Source: Candidatus Rokuibacteriota bacterium
GTDB lineage: Bacteria; Methylomirabilota; Methylomirabilia; Rokubacteriales; CSP1-6
Direction: 5' to 3'
Length of the DNA: 64,000 nucleotides
Assembly (NCBI GenBank): GCA_003220495.1
Contig: QHSP01000025.1
Location: 19,580-83,579, forward strand
The translations under genes were made by a program, and so were the position numbers. The notes under the pieces were generated by a model. That model ran no database searches. It was not told where the DNA came from and saw only the letters and a program-made list of their open reading frames with translations. Shown piece by piece: positions 46,116 to 55,860 of this stretch; within the stretch, counting starts at the first letter, position 1, and the number at the start of each line of letters is the position of its first letter.

Positions 46116-47164
46116 CGATGGATCCTCCTGAAGACAAGATTCGAGCCCTTCGAGAACGTCCAGCCCGGCACGATCGCGGAGAAGCGTCCGGCCGTGCCGC
46201 CCGCGACCACGACCTTGATGTGCTCGGGCGAGCGGAACTTCGGGATCAGCGTGGTTTCGCGGCCGGGATCGCGGTACTTGGCCAGCACGTGCTCGGGCAG
46301 TCCTTCGCCCCCGTCGCGCCCGGGCAGCAGCTCGCGCACGGGCCACTGAAGTCGTTCGTGGAGCCACCGCCGCACGTCGCCCTTCTTCCATCCGGCGTCG
46401 CCCAGGATCTTGGCGTGCTCCGGCGAGAGCACGAGCAAGGTGTCGCCCCAGTGCGTCATCCGGTGATGGGAGATGACGGCCATGCTCGCGGCGAGCGTCG
46501 GCATGAGGTCCTCGGGCGTGCGGCTGCGCTGCGCGTAGACGCCGAGCGGCGCGTCGGCGGCGAGGAGCGCGACGGTGCTCTGCTCGGGGCCGAATCCGTG
46601 CTCGACGGCCAGCGACTCCCACGGGCTGGCTTCCTCGTGCTCACCGATGCAGTACGCGTAGCGGCCGGGGTGGGCGAGCGTGGACATGCTGACGTCGCCC
46701 GGTCTGGCGCCGCCGAGGTTCACGCAGACGAGCCTCACCGCGCGGCCGATCGTCGCGTTGGCGCGCCATCCCGGACCGAACACGCCCGCGCCCGAATTGA
46801 TCTCGAGCTCCGCGCGGATGGGACCGTTGACGATCACGAGGGGCGCCGGTGCGTTGGTCGTCGCCGACACGCCGTGCAGGTCGAACGCCTCGTCGCACAT
46901 CGCCTCGACGGCGGCGAGCACGACCGGCAGGTATTCCGGGCGGCACCCGGCCATGACCGCGTTGACCGCGATCTTCTCCACGGTCGCGCGGCCGTAGTTG
47001 GGCGGGACGAGCGCGATCAGCTCCCCGGCATCCCGTCCCGACGCGGCGATGGCGCGCTCGACCAGGGGCCGGGTGGGCGGCACGACCGGGAGCCCGTCGG
47101 TGACGCCGCGGTTGAAGAGACTCTCGATCGCGTCAGCGTCCAGCTCGGGGTCGGCCGGCGACAT
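46112..47164 (-). CDS. unknown conserved protein upstream of the UGSC selenoprotein
   Basis: 350 residues, ATG at 47164. No signal peptide or membrane helix. It has conserved-looking blocks: ADAIESLFNRGVTDGLPVVPPTRPLVERAIAASGR, VNAVMAGCRPEYLPVVLAAVEAMCDEAFDLHGVSATTNAPAPLVIVNGPIRAELEINSGAGVFGPGWRANATIGRAVRLV, and a C-terminal FRSPEHIKVVVAGGTAGRFSAIVPGW. Several Cys (AGCRP, AMCDE, RLVCVN) and His could form a metal or redox site. It heads the leftward run and overlaps the selenoprotein start by four bases, so the two products are probably made in equal amounts and act together. I do not recognise a named function. Confidence 0.75.
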   Translation of the reverse strand: MSPADPELDADAIESLFNRGVTDGLPVVPPTRPLVERAIAASGRDAGELIALVPPNYGRATVEKIAVNAVMAGCRPEYLPVVLAAVEAMCDEAFDLHGVSATTNAPAPLVIVNGPIRAELEINSGAGVFGPGWRANATIGRAVRLVCVNLGGARPGDVSMSTLAHPGRYAYCIGEHEEASPWESLAVEHGFGPEQSTVALLAADAPLGVYAQRSRTPEDLMPTLAASMAVISHHRMTHWGDTLLVLSPEHAKILGDAGWKKGDVRRWLHERLQWPVRELLPGRDGGEGLPEHVLAKYRDPGRETTLIPKFRSPEHIKVVVAGGTAGRFSAIVPGWTFSKGSNLVFRRIHR

Positions 47165-47219
47165 GCTCCAGAGGCTAACACAGGCGTGCCGACGGTTGGC
47201 CGCCCGACCGGCGAGCCGG

Positions 47220-47618
47220 TCAGCGCGGCGCGGCGGCGTCGGCGATCGCCGAGGGTGTGGGGCTGATGACGAAGGCGATCGCCGCCGGGTATCCGTAGCG
47301 CTGGACCGCGGCCACGAGCAGCCCGAGCATGAGGGCGAGCACGAGCATGCCCGCGACGACGTGCCGGTAGCGACGCCGGATCGTGAGAACTGTAGGGGTG
47401 AGAACCGCGAGGAACGCCCCACCGAGGAGCGCCGGCGCGAGCGCCGCGAACTGCCCCGGCTGCCACGCGATCACCGCGACGAGCAGGACACCGAGCCCGG
47501 CGACCGTGGCCAGGCCTTCGCGCACGTGGTGGTACACGGTCTCGGGGGGAAGCTCGAGCATGAAACGGCACTGCCGCCTCCGTCGGGCCTCTTCCAGGGT
47601 CTCCCGGCGTCTGCTCAT
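47220..47618 (-). CDS. small membrane protein, unknown function
   Basis: About 132 residues from the ATG at 47618; a later ATG at 47561 would give 113. A cytoplasmic N-terminus (RRRETLEEARRRRQCRFMLELPPETVYHHVREG) is followed by three hydrophobic helices: ATVAGLGVLLVAVIAW, ALLGGAFLAVLTPTVLTI and HVVAGMLVLALMLGLLVAAV. The C-terminus is short and Ala/Pro rich. No family recognised. Its stop lies 55 bp upstream of the unknown 350-residue gene's start, on the same strand, so co-transcription is possible but unproven. No clear Shine-Dalgarno supports either start. Confidence 0.5.
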   Translation of the reverse strand: MSRRRETLEEARRRRQCRFMLELPPETVYHHVREGLATVAGLGVLLVAVIAWQPGQFAALAPALLGGAFLAVLTPTVLTIRRRYRHVVAGMLVLALMLGLLVAAVQRYGYPAAIAFVISPTPSAIADAAAPR

Positions 47619-47948
47619 GAAGCTCACGACCCACACAAAGTGCAAACGCCGAACCACTCCCCATGGTTGTCCAAATATCCGTAAATCAAGCCTCTCACGG
47701 ACTTGAACCCCTGGGCCATGGTCCGGTGGCGAGTATCGGGCGCTCAGAAACTGAACAGGCAAGACGCAGACGCCACGCTCGTTTCCGGAGGCGGCCGAGC
47801 AAGCATCGCGCGCGACAGATCTCCGGCGATGGTTGAGATGCGGCCCGGAGATGAAAAGATTCTGCCGGGCTCAGCGCGTGAGAATCGATGGTCGGGACGC
47901 TCACGTCTCAATCGTATGGCGAAGAAGCGCGACGGGAGGACGACGACG
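47619..47948. other. 330-bp intergenic region between divergent genes
   Basis: The left part (about 47640-47700) is noticeably more AT-rich than its surroundings (AAATATCCGTAAATCAAG) and presumably holds promoters for one or both flanking genes, but I find no convincing -35/-10 pair. A short piece near 47700 (CTTGAACCCC) resembles a tRNA T-loop on the minus strand, but its arms do not pair. Nothing else recognisable. Confidence 0.4.
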
Positions 47949-48380
47949 TTGGCCAAGAGAATCTTGACACCTATCGATGGTTGTGAGGAGAGCACCACGA
48001 TCGTTCCGGTGGTCGCGGCGCTCGCGCGCGGCGCCGGCTCGACGGTGCGTCTGCTGCGAGTGTTCCCGGTTCCGGAGCGCGTGATGGGCCCGCACGGGCG
48101 AACGATCGCGTACGTCGACCAGGAGATGGCGCGCCTGACCGCGCTCGGCCTGGACGAGCTCGCGCACGTCGAAGCCGAGCTCGAGGGCATCCCGGTGGAG
48201 CGGGTCGTGCGGTTCGGCGAGCCGGCGGAAGAGATCCGGCTCGAGGCCGAGGCCTTCAACGCCGATCTGGTGACCCTGGCGACGCGCCGCCGAAGCCGTC
48301 TGGGGAGCGCGCTGCGTCCCGGAGTGGCCGAGCGCGTGATCCAGGAAGCCCCGGTCCCGACCCTGGTGCTGCGCGACTGA
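47949..48380 (+). CDS. universal stress protein (UspA family)
   Basis: 143 residues from a TTG at 47949, chosen because GGGAGGA (47934-47940) lies eight bases before it and the protein then starts MAKRILTPIDGCEES, the standard Usp opening. An ATG at 47916 would add 11 residues without a ribosome site. The single Usp domain ends with the ATP-binding region VTLATRRRSRLGSALRPGVAERVIQEAPVPTLVLRD; the G-2x-G-9x-G(S/T) pattern is only partly kept. It is convergent with phoU, with a hairpin between. Probably induced under starvation or stress. Confidence 0.85.
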   Translation: MAKRILTPIDGCEESTTIVPVVAALARGAGSTVRLLRVFPVPERVMGPHGRTIAYVDQEMARLTALGLDELAHVEAELEGIPVERVVRFGEPAEEIRLEAEAFNADLVTLATRRRSRLGSALRPGVAERVIQEAPVPTLVLRD

Positions 48381-48382
48381 GA

Positions 48383-48405
48383 AGTCGCAGCGGAGCGGTG
48401 CGACT
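48383..48405. terminator. hairpin between convergent usp and phoU genes
   Basis: AGTCGCA (48383-48389) pairs with TGCGACT (48399-48405) around a 9-nt loop. It lies in the 30-bp gap between two convergent genes and probably ends both transcripts, although no U-tract is present. Confidence 0.5.
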
Positions 48406-48410
48406 GGGGG

Positions 48411-49067
48411 CTAGGCGAGCATGTGGCGCACCATCTTGCTCTCGACCAGGTAGACCACCATCTCCGCGATGTTGGTCGCGTGGTCGGCCACGCGCTCGAG
48501 GAAGCGCGAGACCAGGATGAGCCGGATGGCGCGAGGGATGGTCTTCGGATCCTCCATCATGTAGGTCAGCAGCTCGCGGAAGATCTGCTCCTTCAGCGCG
48601 TCGACGTCGGCGTCCTCGCCGCAGACCCGGCGCGCCAGCTCGGTGTCGCGGCTGACGAACGCGTCGAGGCTCTCCTTCACCATGCGCTGGGCCTTCTCGG
48701 CCATGCGCGGCAGGTCGACGTACGGCTTGAGCTGGGGCTCCGGGTTCAGCTCGATCGTGCGCTGGGCGATGTTGACCGCCTGGTCGCCGATGCGCTCGAG
48801 ATCGGTGACGATCTTCATCGCGGTCGTGATGAATCGCAAATCGCCCGCGGTCGGCTGGTGCAGCGCCAGCAGCTCGACGCACTTCTCGTCGATCTCCACG
48901 TCGTAGGCGTTCACCTGTCGGTCGCGGTCGATGACCTCCTGGGCCAGCTCGCTGTCACGTTCGATGAGAGCGCGCATGACCCGGCGGATCTGGTCCTCGA
49001 CCAGGCCGCCCATGGCCAGGAGGGTCAGCTTGAGCGCGTCAAGCTCGTCGTGAAAATGGCGCTGCAT
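48411..49067 (-). CDS. phoU: phosphate signalling protein PhoU
   Basis: 218 residues made of two PhoU three-helix repeats. The metal-binding signatures are VTDLERIGDQAVNIAQR (first half) and LVSRFLERVADHATNIAEMVVYLVE (second half). MQRHFHDELDALKLTLLAMGGLVEDQI is the usual start. PhoU links the Pst transporter to the PhoR/PhoB system, shutting off the regulon when phosphate is plentiful. It is the last gene of the leftward pst operon, 14 bp after pstB. Confidence 0.96.
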   Translation of the reverse strand: MQRHFHDELDALKLTLLAMGGLVEDQIRRVMRALIERDSELAQEVIDRDRQVNAYDVEIDEKCVELLALHQPTAGDLRFITTAMKIVTDLERIGDQAVNIAQRTIELNPEPQLKPYVDLPRMAEKAQRMVKESLDAFVSRDTELARRVCGEDADVDALKEQIFRELLTYMMEDPKTIPRAIRLILVSRFLERVADHATNIAEMVVYLVESKMVRHMLA

Positions 49068-49081
49068 CGTGTTCTCCGCCC

Positions 49082-49900
<819 letters not shown>

Positions 49901-49938
49901 TCCGTGTTCCTCCTCGAGCTCGCCGGCCGCTCGCACGC

Positions 49939-51552
49939 CTAGACCGCCGACATCGCGTACTTCCGGCGCAAGCGGTTCCGGAGCCCGATCGCAAACAGGT
50001 TGAGCAGCACGACGATCGCGAGCAGCAGGAGCGTCGTGACGAACACCATCGGGCGCGCGGCATCGACGTTCGGCGACTGGAAGCCGACGTCGTAGATGTG
50101 AAAGCCCAGGTGCATGAACTTCCGGTCGAGGTGCACGAAGGGCCAGAATCCGTCGACCGGCAGGGCCGGCGCCAGCTTCACCACGCCGGTGATCATGAGC
50201 GGGGCGACCTCGCCGGCCGCCCGGGCCATCGCCAGGATCAGCCCGGTCAGGATCGAGGGCATGACGGCCGGCAGCACCACTCGCAAGGTCGTCTCGAGCT
50301 TGGTCGCGCCCAGCGCCAGCGATGCTTCGCGCATGCCGCGGGGGATCGCCGCCAGCCCCTCTTCGGTCGCCACGATCACGACCGGCACCGTGAGCAGCGC
50401 CAGGGTGAGCGAGGCCCACAAGATTCCGCCCGTCCCGAAGGTCGGGCTCGGCAAGGATTCGCTGAAGAACAGCCGGTCGATCGTGCCGCCGACGAAGTAG
50501 ATGAAGAAGCCGACGCCGAACACGCCGAAGACGATCGACGGCACCCCGGCCAGGTTGTTGACCGCGATCCGTACCGCGCTGACGAAGGTGCCCTGCCGGG
50601 CGTACTCCCGCAGGTAGAACGCCGCGAGCACCCCCAGCGGGGCGACCATCACGGACATGATCAGCACCATCATGACCGTCCCGAAGATCGCGGGGAACAC
50701 GCCGCCTTCGGTGTTCGACTCGCGCGGATCGCTCCACACGAACTCCAGGACCCGGGCGAGGTACCGGACGCTCTTGGCCGCGAGGCTCATCGCGTTCGGC
50801 GAATCGACGCGCAGGACCTGGAGCAGCGGCAGATCCTTCTCCCTGCCTCCGTCCGCGGCGACGACGACGCTCGCCGTCTGGCGTCCGCGCAGGTCGACCA
50901 GACGCGCTTCCTCGGCCGTGTACTGCGCCTGGAGGACCGCCATCTCTCGCTGCAGCGAGTCCACCGCCGGTCCGCTCGTCACACCCCGCAGGCTCAGGCG
51001 CCGCAGGCCGAGGCGGATCTTCTCCTGCGCGTGGTTGATCGCGCCCACCTCGCCCTTCTCGATGCGCTTGATCTCGCGGCGCGCCAGGGCGACACCGGGG
51101 AGCCGGCGCTCGAGCTCGGCGAGCCCTTGCTCGGCCCCGCTCGCCACGATCCGGCCGCCGTCTCGAACTTCTTTGATGGTCCCGATCAGGAGGCCCCACT
51201 CCGTGCGCTCCATCACCACGACGTCGCGCGGATGGTCCCTCCGCGCGATCACGGCTTCGTCCACCCACTGGAAGTCGGCGCCGTAGAGGTCGCGGTTGGC
51301 CACCTTCAGCTTGACCCGGTTGCGGCCGGCACCCTCAGGAATCGCCTCGCGCTCGACGAGCAGGCCGGACACCGTCCGGCCGTCGGTGAGCGTCAGACGC
51401 ACGACGTCGCTGGGCCAGAAGAAGCCAAGCCCGTTGGCGACGATGAGCCCCAGGAGCCCGAGCACGAGCACGAGGGCGAACGCCAGGGCACCGCCCGTCA
51501 GCCAGATGAAGGGCTCGCCGCTATGCCAGAGCTGCCGCGCGCGGCTACTCAC
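49939..51552 (-). CDS. pstA: phosphate ABC transporter permease PstA, with large periplasmic insert
   Basis: 537 residues, almost twice the usual PstA length. The C-terminal 270 residues are the normal permease with six helices and the EAA loop [32 protein letters not shown]. Between helix 1 and helix 2 (about residues 45-230) is an extra domain with [24 protein letters not shown] and an alpha-helical stretch ([25 protein letters not shown]). Similar extended PstA proteins are known in some proteobacteria. The GTG start overlaps the pstC stop (GTGA). The insert probably faces the periplasm and contacts the large PstC domain. Confidence 0.93.
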   Translation of the reverse strand: MSSRARQLWHSGEPFIWLTGGALAFALVLVLGLLGLIVANGLGFFWPSDVVRLTLTDGRTVSGLLVEREAIPEGAGRNRVKLKVANRDLYGADFQWVDEAVIARRDHPRDVVVMERTEWGLLIGTIKEVRDGGRIVASGAEQGLAELERRLPGVALARREIKRIEKGEVGAINHAQEKIRLGLRRLSLRGVTSGPAVDSLQREMAVLQAQYTAEEARLVDLRGRQTASVVVAADGGREKDLPLLQVLRVDSPNAMSLAAKSVRYLARVLEFVWSDPRESNTEGGVFPAIFGTVMMVLIMSVMVAPLGVLAAFYLREYARQGTFVSAVRIAVNNLAGVPSIVFGVFGVGFFIYFVGGTIDRLFFSESLPSPTFGTGGILWASLTLALLTVPVVIVATEEGLAAIPRGMREASLALGATKLETTLRVVLPAVMPSILTGLILAMARAAGEVAPLMITGVVKLAPALPVDGFWPFVHLDRKFMHLGFHIYDVGFQSPNVDAARPMVFVTTLLLLAIVVLLNLFAIGLRNRLRRKYAMSAV

Positions 51553-53825
51553 AGGTAGCGGTACTTCTGCCGGAGCTTGAGCCGGACCAGCTCGGCGACG
51601 GTGTTCACGGCGAACGTGAGGCAGAAGAGGAGGAATGCGGCCAGGAACAGCACGCGGAACAGGGTGCCGGCCTCGGGCGCCTCCGGCAGCTCGACCGCGA
51701 TGTTCGCCGAGAGCGCGCGAAAGCCGTTGAAGATCGACCAGTCCATGACCGGCGTGTTCCCGGTCGCCATCAGGACGATCATCGTCTCTCCGACGGCACG
51801 GCCGAAGCCGATCATGATCGCCGAGAAGATGCCGGGGCTGGCCGTCGGCAGGACGATCCGGATCGCCGTCTGCCAGCGGGTGGCGCCGAGCGCGAGCGAT
51901 CCGGCGCGCAAATGCTGCGGCACGTTCGCCAGCGAGTCCTCGGCGATCGTGAAGATGATCGGGATCACGGCGAAGCCCATGGCGATTCCGACCACGAGCG
52001 AGTTGCGCTGGTCGTAGGTGAGGCCGAGCGCGCTCAAGAGCCAGCCGCGGTAGCTGCCGGCGAGCACGACGCGCTCGACCAGACCGCCGAGTGCCAGGGC
52101 CACGGCGCCGCTGCCGACGACCACCGGCAGAACCAGCAGCATCTCGGTCCCCGTGCGGAAGCGGCCGCGAATCGCGGCCGGAACCGTCCGCCAGACGAGG
52201 AGCGCGCCCAGAATAGCAACGGCCACGACCGCCGGCATGAGGAAGAGGCCGGGGACGACGCGCTCGACGACCGGCGCGAGCCAGAGGCCGGCGAAGAATC
52301 CCAGCACCACGCTCGGCAGGGCGGCCATGATCTCGACGACCGGCTTCACGTAATTCTTGATCGCCGCGTGCATGAACTCGCTCACGTAGATCGCGGCGAG
52401 CAGCGCGATCGGCACCGCGAAGAGCAGGGCGTAGAAGGTCCCCTTGAGCGTGCCGTACACGAGCGGCGTGAGGCTCAGCTTGGCCTCGAAGTCGTCGGTG
52501 CCCCCCGTCGACTGCCACACCCACGCGGGCTCGGAATATCCCTCGTACCAGACCTTGCCGAAGAGCGTGCCGAGCGTGACTCCGGGGTGCGGGTTGTCGA
52601 GTCGCCATTGCCGAAACCCGCCGTCCCTGTCGACCACGAGCAGCGCGTCGGACTTGGGCGCGAAGACCACGGACCTGAGATCGGCCGTGCCGGTGGTCAC
52701 CGACAGCAACGTCTGACCGGACGTCCCGTAGTGGACGTGGACCTCGCCTCGCGCGTCGGCGGTGGCGAAGCCCTTGTCGCGCTTCGAGGCGTCGACGGCG
52801 ACGACGGGCCCGCGGTGACCTTTGAACCGATGGATGAGCGTGAGCCGCCGCGCGCCGCCGGCCGGTACGATCTGCCAGGTCGCGACCGCGCCTCGCCCGT
52901 CGCCCGTCACGAGCGTCCGGTCGCCGAGCAGGAAGCCGAGCGCGGTCACCGGAGCCTCGCCGACCTCGACCGCCCCCGTCTGCTTCGGATCCGCATCGCG
53001 CAGGTCGTACCAGACGATCTGGCCGCGCGAGGTTCCGATGAACAGATCCTCGCCGCGGGAGTCGAGCCGCAAGGCGGTGACCTCGCCGTCGAGCGGGATC
53101 GTCAGCGCGGCGCTCGTTTCTTCCTTGCGGGCCCCTCCGATCAGCGCTTTCTTCTCGATGACCTTGTGCACAAGCAGCTCGGTGGGGCCGACCTGGGCGA
53201 CGGTGAGCGGCCCCGAGGCCGTCGACGCGTGACCGAGGCGCACGATCGCACGCTTTCGCTCGGGGTCGAGGCTCGCCGCCGCGCCGAACTCGGGCCGCGG
53301 CGTCACGGTGCGCTCGCCGTTCGGGAACGTGACGTCGAACTTCACCTCGAGTGGGATCACGCGGCCGTCCGAGGTGCCCAGGAGGTAGCCGCCCTTGGCC
53401 GGCGCCGAGACGGTCGTGACCGTGGCGGTCCCGAGGCTCGGCGCCGTCACCGGCGGCAGCGATCTCTTTCCGTTTCCGTCGAGCGCCGCCAGCGCCACGG
53501 CGCCGTTCCGCGTGACGGCGAACGCCACCTCTCGATACTCATCGACGCCGATCGAGTCGCCCGCCGCGAGCACACCGGCGGTCGCGGGCGGATAGGCCCG
53601 CACGAACGTCGCGGAGGGCTTCAGGAAGAGCGGGTACACCTCGGCCGCGATGACGAGCAGGATTGCCAGGATCGACGCGATGATGACGATGCCACCGAGA
53701 ACGACGAGGCGCGACGAGATACGGTCGAGCAGGATCCGCCGGCTCGCGCGAGTCCGGCTGACGGTGAGCGGCCGAGCCGGCGGGGCCGCGTCACCGTCCC
53801 TGAAGGTCCGGAGGTTGATCGCCAC
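51549..53825 (-). CDS. pstC: phosphate ABC transporter permease PstC, with beta-propeller-like periplasmic domain
   Basis: 758 residues against about 300 in typical PstC. After helix 1 (VVLGGIVIIASILAILLVIAAEVYPLF) comes a domain of roughly 350 residues with WD40-like repeats, for example EVTALRLDSRGEDLFIGTSRGQIVWYDLRD, APVTALGFLLGDRTLVTGDGRGAVATWQI and GPVVAVDASKRDKGFATADARGEVHVHYG. The permease core follows, with six helices and LANVPQHLRAGSLALGATRWQTAIRIVLPTASPGI as the EAA loop. It starts at the base directly before the pstS stop region, so the two genes abut. Together with the extended PstA this forms a heavily elaborated phosphate importer. Confidence 0.93.
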   Translation of the reverse strand: MAINLRTFRDGDAAPPARPLTVSRTRASRRILLDRISSRLVVLGGIVIIASILAILLVIAAEVYPLFLKPSATFVRAYPPATAGVLAAGDSIGVDEYREVAFAVTRNGAVALAALDGNGKRSLPPVTAPSLGTATVTTVSAPAKGGYLLGTSDGRVIPLEVKFDVTFPNGERTVTPRPEFGAAASLDPERKRAIVRLGHASTASGPLTVAQVGPTELLVHKVIEKKALIGGARKEETSAALTIPLDGEVTALRLDSRGEDLFIGTSRGQIVWYDLRDADPKQTGAVEVGEAPVTALGFLLGDRTLVTGDGRGAVATWQIVPAGGARRLTLIHRFKGHRGPVVAVDASKRDKGFATADARGEVHVHYGTSGQTLLSVTTGTADLRSVVFAPKSDALLVVDRDGGFRQWRLDNPHPGVTLGTLFGKVWYEGYSEPAWVWQSTGGTDDFEAKLSLTPLVYGTLKGTFYALLFAVPIALLAAIYVSEFMHAAIKNYVKPVVEIMAALPSVVLGFFAGLWLAPVVERVVPGLFLMPAVVAVAILGALLVWRTVPAAIRGRFRTGTEMLLVLPVVVGSGAVALALGGLVERVVLAGSYRGWLLSALGLTYDQRNSLVVGIAMGFAVIPIIFTIAEDSLANVPQHLRAGSLALGATRWQTAIRIVLPTASPGIFSAIMIGFGRAVGETMIVLMATGNTPVMDWSIFNGFRALSANIAVELPEAPEAGTLFRVLFLAAFLLFCLTFAVNTVAELVRLKLRQKYRYL

Positions 53826-54800
53826 TTACTGGATCTTGCCCAGCTCTTCCTTGGCGATGGACGCTGGAATCGGGAAGTACCCGTCCTTGATCACGACCTC
53901 CTGGCCTTCCCGGGAGAGCACCAGCTTGATGAACTCGCGCGTCAGCGGGTCGAGCCCCTTGCTCGGCGCCCGGTTGACGTACACGTAGAGGAAGCGCGAG
54001 AGCGGGTAGATCCCCGCGTACGCGTTATCCTGGTCGGCCTCGTAGCACTTGTCGCCGTCCTTCTCGGCGAGCGGGACCGGCCGCACGCCGGCCGTCGAGT
54101 AGCCGATGCCGCTGTAGCCGACGGCGAACCGATCCACCGTCACGCCCTGGACGACCGACGCCGAGCCCGGCTGCTCCTTGACCGAGTCCTTGTAGTCCCC
54201 GTTCTTGAGGGTGTGCTCCTTGAAGAAGCCGTAGGTGCCCGAGGCCGAGTTGCGTCCGTACAGGCTGATCGGCTTCGAGGCCCACTCGCCGGTGAGGCCG
54301 AGCTGTCCCCACGTGGTGATGTCTTCCTTGTAACCCTGGCGCCGCGACTTCGAGAAGATCGCGTCGACCTGAGCGAGGGTCAGGCACTTGATCGGGTTGT
54401 CCTTGTTCACGAACACGCCGAGCGCGTCCACCGACGTGCGGATCTGGGTCGGCTTGTAGCCGTACTTCTTCTCGAACTGGTCGATCTCGGTGCCCTTCAT
54501 CGCGCGCGACATCGGTCCGAGCTGGGCCGTGCCGGCGATGAGCGCGGGCGGCGCCGTCGAGGACCCCTTGCCCTCGATCTGGATCTTGGCGTTCGGGTAA
54601 AACTTGGTGAAGGTCTCCGCCCACAGGGTCATCACGTTGTTGAGCGAGTCCGAGCCGATGCTGTTGATGCTGCCGCTGACGCCGCTGGTCTGCTTGTAGG
54701 GCTGGAGCGCCGGGTCGAGCTTCACCAGGCCCGAAGCCAGCGCCAGGCTCCCACCAAGCACGATGGTCACCGCCAGGGCCACCGCACATACGCTCTTCAT
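53826..54800 (-). CDS. pstS: phosphate-binding periplasmic protein PstS
   Basis: 324 residues. Sec signal (CAVALAVTIVLGGSLALASG), no lipobox. The phosphate-binding core shows INSIGSDSLNNVMTLWAETFTKFYPNAKIQIEGKGSSTAPPALIAGTAQLGPMSRAMKG, with SxN/SDS and GSS phosphate-contact loops, then NPIKCLTLAQVDAIFSK and GRNSASGTYGFFKEH. It delivers phosphate to PstCA. It heads the operon, behind a Pho-box-like element that overlaps the phoB stop codon. Confidence 0.96.
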   Translation of the reverse strand: MKSVCAVALAVTIVLGGSLALASGLVKLDPALQPYKQTSGVSGSINSIGSDSLNNVMTLWAETFTKFYPNAKIQIEGKGSSTAPPALIAGTAQLGPMSRAMKGTEIDQFEKKYGYKPTQIRTSVDALGVFVNKDNPIKCLTLAQVDAIFSKSRRQGYKEDITTWGQLGLTGEWASKPISLYGRNSASGTYGFFKEHTLKNGDYKDSVKEQPGSASVVQGVTVDRFAVGYSGIGYSTAGVRPVPLAEKDGDKCYEADQDNAYAGIYPLSRFLYVYVNRAPSKGLDPLTREFIKLVLSREGQEVVIKDGYFPIPASIAKEELGKIQ

Positions 54801-54868
54801 CCGTCACTCTCCTTTGTCGTTCCCGAGCCCATGGTCGCGCGCCCATGTTGCGGCGCCATAAAGGGGAC

Positions 54869-54886
54869 GTTACAAACGTGTTACGG
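54869..54886 (-). promoter_or_regulatory. Pho-box-like repeat upstream of pstS
   Basis: On the minus strand CCGTAAC-ACGT-TTGTAAC: two 7-bp direct repeats separated by 4 bp, the spacing of PhoB sites (11-bp period). A -10-like TATGGC follows eight bases downstream (54860-54855), and the pstS ATG lies about 55 bp beyond that. The element overlaps the end of phoB. Confidence 0.65.
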
Positions 54887-55639
54887 CTTGTCCTTGAAGC
54901 GGTAGCCGACTCCTCGCACGGTCTCGATGCCGGGCTCCTCGAGCTTTGCGGCGGCGAACTTTCCGCGCAGGCGCGCCACGTGAACGTCCACCGTTCGGGG
55001 CTCGACGAAGCCGTCGCGGCCCCAGACCATGTCGAGCAGCTCCTCGCGCCCGAACACGCGCCCGGGCGTGCCGACCAGGGTGGCCAGGAGCTCGAACTCT
55101 TTCGGCGTCAGCTCGACCTGACGGCCTTTCATCCGCACCTCGAAGCGATAACGGTCGATCTCCAGATCGCCGACCTTGAGGCTGGCCTTCTTCTCCCTGG
55201 CGTCGGCCGGACGGCCCCGGCGGAGCACGGCGCGGATCCGGGCGATCAGCTCGCGGGGCGAGAACGGCTTGGTCACGTAGTCGTCGGCTCCGACCTCGAA
55301 GCCGAGGACCTTGTCCCCCTCCTCCACGCGCCCGCTGAGCATGATCACGGGGATCTGAGACAGGTCGGGATCCTTCTTCAGCCGCCGGCACACTTCCCAG
55401 CCGTTCAGCTGAGGAACCATGATGTCGAGCAGGAGCACGTCCGGGCGGTGCTCGCGCGCGAGCCGGAGCGCCTCGTTTCCGTTGGCGCTCAGGACCACGT
55501 CGTAGCCCTCTTTCGTGAGGTTGTAGCGGATCAGCTCGGCGACGTCCTGCTCGTCCTCGACGAGGAGCACCCGCCCGAGACGCTGGCGACCCGGCTGACC
55601 GGCTCCCGGCAGGACCCGGCGCCGATCCGTGGTCATCAT
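54881..55639 (-). CDS. phoB: OmpR-family response regulator PhoB
   Basis: 252 residues. AGGAGG lies five bases before the ATG at 55639 (a second ATG follows at once). The receiver domain has VLLVEDEQD, the phospho-acceptor Asp in DVLLLDIMVPQLNG and Lys in YVTKPFSPREL. The C-terminal winged helix has ELTPKEFELLATLVGTPGRVFGREELLDMVWG and RTVDVHVARLRGK. Position directly upstream of pstSCAB-phoU identifies it as PhoB. No PhoR kinase gene is adjacent in this window, which is unusual. An N-terminal tail of about 20 residues precedes the receiver. Confidence 0.93.
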   Translation of the reverse strand: MMTTDRRRVLPGAGQPGRQRLGRVLLVEDEQDVAELIRYNLTKEGYDVVLSANGNEALRLAREHRPDVLLLDIMVPQLNGWEVCRRLKKDPDLSQIPVIMLSGRVEEGDKVLGFEVGADDYVTKPFSPRELIARIRAVLRRGRPADAREKKASLKVGDLEIDRYRFEVRMKGRQVELTPKEFELLATLVGTPGRVFGREELLDMVWGRDGFVEPRTVDVHVARLRGKFAAAKLEEPGIETVRGVGYRFKDKP

Positions 55640-55691
55640 GTTGGCCTCCTGTGAGGTGCCCATCGCTCGAACAGGAGTGTCGGTGGCGAGG

Positions 55692-55731
55692 GTTACGGGA
55701 CGATGACGGACGGGTAAATCTTGGGTGACAC
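55692..55731 (-). promoter_or_regulatory. tandem Pho-box-like array upstream of phoB
   Basis: On the minus strand the order is GTGTCAC, GATTTAC, CCGTCAT, CCGTAAC, each starting 11 bp after the previous one (right ends at 55725, 55714, 55703 and 55692). The last two form CCGTCAT-CGTC-CCGTAAC, close to the E. coli Pho box. GACACT, a possible -10, lies 10 bases downstream. This suggests PhoB autoregulation. Confidence 0.6.
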
Positions 55732-55860
55732 GGCCCTGGCGGGCTCGACCGGTCTCAGGCGGTCAGGAGGCGGTCGATGACGCCGACGAGCCCGGCGAAA
55801 TCGACGCCTCCAGTGACCTCGACGACCGTCACCCGACCGAAGAGCTCGGAGCGCAGGGCT

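Noticed and set aside
47690..47760. Degenerate tRNA or attachment site
   Set aside because: One T-loop-like piece exists, but its stem does not pair and no other arm can be found.
51912..54905. A 997-codon plus-strand frame opposite pstC and pstS
   Set aside because: Low-complexity Arg/His/Asp composition and no motifs; the minus strand carries clear pst genes.
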